Source: JAVBSC01 sp031547305 (GTDB taxonomy: Bacteria; Desulfobacterota; Desulfovibrionia; Desulfovibrionales; Desulfovibrionaceae). Taken from it: a stretch of DNA of 54,607 nucleotides. Under the pieces are notes generated by a model. The model had not been told where the DNA came from. It did not search any database and saw only the letters and a list, made by a program, of their open reading frames with translations. Made by a program: the position numbers and the translations under genes. This document shows positions 51,681-54,607 of this stretch, in pieces; within the stretch, counting starts at the first letter, position 1; every line of letters starts with the position of its first letter. The DNA is taken from assembly GCA_031547305.1 (NCBI GenBank), contig JAVBSC010000025.1:1-54607 (forward strand), in the 5' to 3' direction.

Positions 51681-52382
51681 CTATCTGCGGTCGCCAAAAA
51701 AGCGCAGCAGCATCAGGAACAGGTTGATGAAGTCCAGGTACAGCTTCAGAGCGCCCAGAATGGTGCCCCGCCGCACGGCCGTGGCGTCGTTCTGGGGAAC
51801 GGATTCGCCCATGTCGCGCAAGTACTGGGTGTCGTAGGCGGTCAGGCCGAGGAAGAGCACCACGCCCAGGCCGCTGATCACAAAGTCCAGCGGGCCGGAA
51901 GCCAGAAAGATGTTCACAATGGAGGCCAGAACTATGCCGATCAGCCCCATGAACAGGAAGCTGCTCCAGGAGGCCAGATCTTTCTTGGTGGTCAGCCCGT
52001 AGATGCTCATGGCCGCGAACATGCCGGCCGCCGTCAGAAAGGCCTGGAACACGGAAGAGGAGGTATACACCAGAAGGACCGAGGACAGCGTGGCTCCGTT
52101 CAGCGCGCTGTAGAGCAGGAATAACCCGCTGGCCGCTCCGCTGGACAGGCGGGTTATGGCTCCGCTGATGATGAAGACCAGGGCCAGCTCCGCGATGATC
52201 AGGCCAAAAAAGACCCCCCGGCTGCTGAAAATCAGGGAAAGCAGGGCTTCGGAGCTCACCACCGCGTAAGCCACTCCGGCGGTAAGCGCCAGCCCCAGGG
52301 CCATCCACTGATACACGCCGCGCAAAAAGGCGTTGGTAATCTCCACGCGGGAAGCGGTGGTCTGCACTGAACGTCCAATCAT
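51681..52382 (-). CDS. Bax inhibitor-1/YccA family membrane protein
   Basis: A 233-residue inner-membrane protein with seven hydrophobic segments. Typical features are the YQWMALGLALTAGVAY start of TM1, the YDTQYLR motif near TM6 and the C-terminal LYLDFINLFLMLLRF segment. Bacterial members have been linked to proton/calcium leak and to FtsH regulation (YccA), but the exact role varies. AAGGAG lies 9 nt before the ATG. It sits just upstream of lpxK with a terminator between. Confidence 0.88.
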   Translation of the reverse strand: MIGRSVQTTASRVEITNAFLRGVYQWMALGLALTAGVAYAVVSSEALLSLIFSSRGVFFGLIIAELALVFIISGAITRLSSGAASGLFLLYSALNGATLSSVLLVYTSSSVFQAFLTAAGMFAAMSIYGLTTKKDLASWSSFLFMGLIGIVLASIVNIFLASGPLDFVISGLGVVLFLGLTAYDTQYLRDMGESVPQNDATAVRRGTILGALKLYLDFINLFLMLLRFFGDRR

Positions 52383-52584
52383 TGTTCAACACTCCTTGAA
52401 AAACATTTTAATTTTCTGGGCCACTGGCTCCGCCATTGCGGGCCCGTCCGGGCCGCATTCCGCCGGAGCGGGCGCATCTTTAATTTTTGCGGTTTCAAAC
52501 CACACGGAAAACAGGAACCAAATTAATACGCCGCATGCCTTGCCGTTCTGATTATAGGCATCGTGGACAGATTTGGCAAGGGGG

Positions 52585-52638
52585 GATTAAAAACCCACCC
52601 CACCCCGCCCTTGCGGACAAGCGGGAATGAGGTGGGGT
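52585..52638 (-). terminator. terminator after the RidA-like gene
   Basis: ACCCCACC and CCCGC on the plus strand pair with GGTGGGGT (52631-52638) and GCGGG (52621-52625). Read on the minus strand the stem is followed by TTTTTAATC. It ends the ridA-like gene. The rest of 52383-52584 shows no gene; it should hold the BI-1 promoter. Confidence 0.65.
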
Positions 52639-52687
52639 TGGAGCGGCCTGCGGAGAGGCAGACCGGCGGTTTTTAAGCGTTAACTGA

Positions 52688-53185
52688 CTACTGGGCCGCA
52701 ATGACGCTAATTTCAAGCATGGCGTCCAGAGCCAGGCGGGAAACCTCCACCGTGGCCCGGGCGGGAAAACGCTTGCCGAAAAACGTCGCGTACACGCCGT
52801 TCATGGCCTTGAACTGCCCAAGATCCTTCATGTACACGTTGACCATGACCACTTTATCCATGCCGGAGCCGGCCGCTTCCAAAATGGTTTTGATATTTTC
52901 CAGGCACAGCCTGGTCTGCTCTTCTATTGTGGAAGGCAGCGGGCCGCCGCCCTTGGACGTGGGGAGTTGCCCGGACACGTAAACCATTCCACCGGCAATC
53001 ACGGCCGGGGAAAGTGGAGCGCTTCCGGCTTTGCCTACGTGCTGAACCGCGGATATGCCCGGTTCCGCCGCCCAGGCCGCGGTTGTGCTGTAAAAACACA
53101 GGATTATAGCCGCAAAAACGGTCAGGCAGGCCATCCGCCGGATGATCTGCTCCCTTTCCGGATAAGCGCGAACCGCCGCATTCAT
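52688..53185 (-). CDS. RidA/YjgF/Rid family protein with an N-terminal signal peptide
   Basis: Rid proteins hydrolyse reactive enamine/imine intermediates in the cytoplasm. This 165-residue member has a full C-terminal Rid domain (about 50-165), with GMVYVSGQLPTSKGGG, TRLCLENIKTILEAAGSGMD and the conserved Arg in FPARATVEVSRL (R143). Before it is a typical signal peptide: basic 5-18, hydrophobic 19-35, cleavage after WAA (about 40). Export of a Rid protein is unusual. I chose the ATG at 53185 because of a strong GGAG 8 nt upstream; the longer frame from 53368 has no such site. It is monocistronic. Confidence 0.82.
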   Translation of the reverse strand: MNAAVRAYPEREQIIRRMACLTVFAAIILCFYSTTAAWAAEPGISAVQHVGKAGSAPLSPAVIAGGMVYVSGQLPTSKGGGPLPSTIEEQTRLCLENIKTILEAAGSGMDKVVMVNVYMKDLGQFKAMNGVYATFFGKRFPARATVEVSRLALDAMLEISVIAAQ

Positions 53186-53782
53186 TGTTCCGACTCCTTT
53201 TTTTTGAGGGGCTGCGCATTCCCGCCCGCCCAAGTCTTGCAAAAGCCCATTATCCGGCGGTTCGCCCGCGCGTCCCACGCCGATAAAAGTTTTCATCTTG
53301 TCCATAACATAGTTTTTAAAAAGTGGCACATGATTTTTAAATTTTTGTCCCGCGCCCGCCACCGGCATAGCCGGTGATCAGGCCACGGACAAAGCCCGAT
53401 CAGTTATATTCTTCGCACACCATGTCCAGCGACCGTCACGGCGGCTTTTTCACGACCCGGCGACCAATTGCTTGCGGCGCATTATTTAACAGTTTATAAT
53501 ATGAAAAAGTGCAACCGTGTCCTATTGTCAAGGTGTTTTCCAAGCGTCAGCGGCGCTTGTATTTTTTTGCACAATGCCTGAACGCGCATCCAGCATGGTC
53601 TTAGCTCCCCCAGCCTTCGGGCCTGGCGCGTTCGGAGCGGCCGTGCCGGGATGTGAAGACGCCCGTGAAAACGCCCGGCAATCACGTACGCATTTTGCGG
53701 ATGGCCGCATGGATTCTTGCCGCAACAAAAATTGATTGGTCACTCAACCCGTTATTATTATTGAAATTTTTTTAATTAAGCC
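53186..53782. other. about 600-bp intergenic region, no gene seen
   Basis: Divergent spacer between the RidA-like gene and aprBA. Short frames, such as 53517-53735, lack ribosome sites and family features. AT-rich stretches near 53480-53520 and 53745-53780 may carry regulatory sites. Confidence 0.4.
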
Positions 53783-53821
53783 TTGACATATGCCCATGAC
53801 GCTTGTTAAAACTTGCACAAG
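53783..53821 (+). promoter_or_regulatory. aprBA promoter with Rex-like site
   Basis: TTGACA at 53783-53788 is 17 nt from TTAAAA at 53806-53811, a plausible sigma-70-type promoter. A partial palindrome, CTTGT at 53802-53806 and ACAAG at 53817-53821, overlaps the -10 box. It resembles the Rex operator pattern TTGTGA-N6-TCACAA, known upstream of sulfate-reduction genes in Desulfovibrio, but only the outer five bases per arm are symmetric. The transcript leader would be about 120 nt, containing a GGGCCG/CGGCCC hairpin. Confidence 0.4.
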
Positions 53822-53941
53822 CATCATCGCCTTGTCGGTAAAATTCGGGCCGGCGTTGCGGCCCGAAGTAAGGCCCGCCTTTACGGGCCCCCGTGTTATC
53901 CGGCAGGTGCAACCTTATAATACCATTCGGAGGACTAGGTT

Positions 53942-54427
53942 ATGCCGACTTTTGTTGACCCGGTCAAATGTGATGGCTGCAAGGGCGGCGAAAAGACCGC
54001 CTGCATGTACATCTGCCCCAACGACCTCATGATTCTCGACCCCGATGAAATGAAGGCCTACAACCAGGAGCCGGACGCCTGCTGGGAATGTTACTCCTGC
54101 GTTAAAATCTGTCCCCAGGGCGCCATTACGGCCCGCCCGTACGCGGACTTCGCCCCCATGGGGGGCACCTGCATTCCCCTGCGCTCCGCTGATTCCATCA
54201 TGTGGACCGTCAAGTTCCGCAACGGCAACGTCAAGCGTTTCAAATTCCCCATCCGCACCACTCCCGAAGGCTCAATCAAGCCATACGAAGGCCTGCCGGA
54301 GCCCGGCAGCCTGGACGACGGCCTGCTCTTCACGGAAAAAGCCCTTACCCCCCCGGAAGGCGCCATCATGAAGAAGTTCGACGTCACTGAAGCCGACGTG
54401 AAACAGACCTGGAAAAGCCACGTCTAG
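53942..54427 (+). CDS. aprB: AprB, adenylylsulfate reductase beta subunit (ferredoxin-type)
   Basis: AprB carries two [4Fe-4S] clusters that pass electrons to the FAD of AprA, which reduces APS to sulfite and AMP in the cytoplasm. The two cysteine sets are C10, C13, C21, C25 (long KGGEKTAC loop, typical of AprB) and C47, C50, C53, C57 (CWECYSCVKICP). The 161 residues include the C-terminal tail that wraps AprA. A GGAGG precedes the ATG. aprA follows after 48 nt in the standard aprBA order. This gene marks the host as a dissimilatory sulfate or sulfonate reducer. Confidence 0.97.
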   Translation: MPTFVDPVKCDGCKGGEKTACMYICPNDLMILDPDEMKAYNQEPDACWECYSCVKICPQGAITARPYADFAPMGGTCIPLRSADSIMWTVKFRNGNVKRFKFPIRTTPEGSIKPYEGLPEPGSLDDGLLFTEKALTPPEGAIMKKFDVTEADVKQTWKSHV

Positions 54428-54475
54428 TCGTGCCCTGGCTTGAAAACAAACTTTGCCTAATAAGGAGATACCGCA

Positions 54476-54607
54476 ATGCCGATGATTCCCGTTAAGGAAA
54501 GCCCCAAGGGCGTGGCCATAGCCGATCCGATCATAAAAGAGCATGACGTTGACCTGCTCATCGTGGGCGGCGGCATGGGTTCCTGCGGCGTGGCCTATGA
54601 AGCCGTG
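54476..54607 (+). CDS. aprA: AprA, adenylylsulfate reductase alpha subunit, 5' part only
   Basis: The first 44 codons are in the window; the rest continues past its right edge. The frame starts MPMIPVKESPKG and contains the FAD-binding dinucleotide motif VGGGMGSCG. TAAGGAG lies 9 nt upstream of the ATG. The position after aprB supports the call. Confidence 0.95.
   Translation, partial: MPMIPVKESPKGVAIADPIIKEHDVDLLIVGGGMGSCGVAYEAV

Noticed and set aside
53517..54032. Short frames 53517-53735 and 53790-54032 upstream of aprB as genes
   Set aside because: No ribosome sites, no family features, and the second runs through the aprB promoter and start.

Overview
The window comes from a Gram-negative, sulfate-reducing bacterium, most likely a member of the Desulfovibrionaceae. 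The right edge holds aprB and the start of aprA (adenylylsulfate reductase), and lpxK, TonB-dependent uptake, RND efflux and outer-membrane proteins show a diderm envelope. Genes are mostly GC-rich. AT-rich patches sit at a Fic gene remnant (1.2-1.6 kb), upstream of the giant gene (26.4-26.6 kb) and around 50.4-50.6 kb. The assignment rests on recognised protein families, not on a 16S gene or a database search.

Layout. 1-1.5 kb: an IS481-type insertion sequence abutting the 3' remnant of a Fic-family gene. 2.0-3.3 kb: a CoA-transferase of the butyryl/acetyl-CoA group. 3.4-3.8 kb: a terminator-like repeat, a candidate MITE and a 25-residue membrane peptide gene. 10.8-3.9 kb (minus strand): pgaABCD for poly-N-acetylglucosamine exopolysaccharide. 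17.3-11.2 kb (minus strand): a cobalamin riboswitch with its own terminator, then btuF-btuD-btuC-btuB-tonB, a self-contained B12 uptake operon. 17.5-26.4 kb (plus strand): an MdtABC-type RND efflux operon with two different permeases in the order mdtC-like, outer-membrane factor, mdtA-like, mdtB-like.

26.6-45.6 kb (plus strand): the most interesting part. A 13.1-kb gene encodes a 4367-residue LEPR-XLL protein built of CSPG/cadherin/VCBS-like repeats. It is followed with tight spacing by a TolC-like lipoprotein, a small periplasmic adaptor, a GAF-like/HlyD fusion, and an M50 (site-2-protease-like) metallopeptidase fused to a lipoyl/HlyD-like domain. No ABC ATPase and no RTX signal are visible. 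I infer a dedicated, non-canonical export or surface-display system for the giant protein, with a membrane metallopeptidase where the type I ABC transporter would be expected. I know of no experimental description of such a system.

45.7-54.6 kb: envelope and housekeeping genes. These are a DUF1287 protein, a YbiI-like zinc finger protein, an unknown 101-residue protein, a LAS-type murein endopeptidase, an NRAMP Mn/Fe transporter, a PDZ lipoprotein, lpxK, a Bax-inhibitor-1-like protein, an apparently exported RidA-like protein, and aprB-aprA with a promoter carrying a weak Rex-like site.

How it fits together: PNAG synthesis and a giant repeat protein are both typical surface/biofilm functions, so the left 45 kb reads as an envelope and surface-interaction region beside core sulfate-respiration genes. 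No tRNA, rRNA or CRISPR array was recognised.
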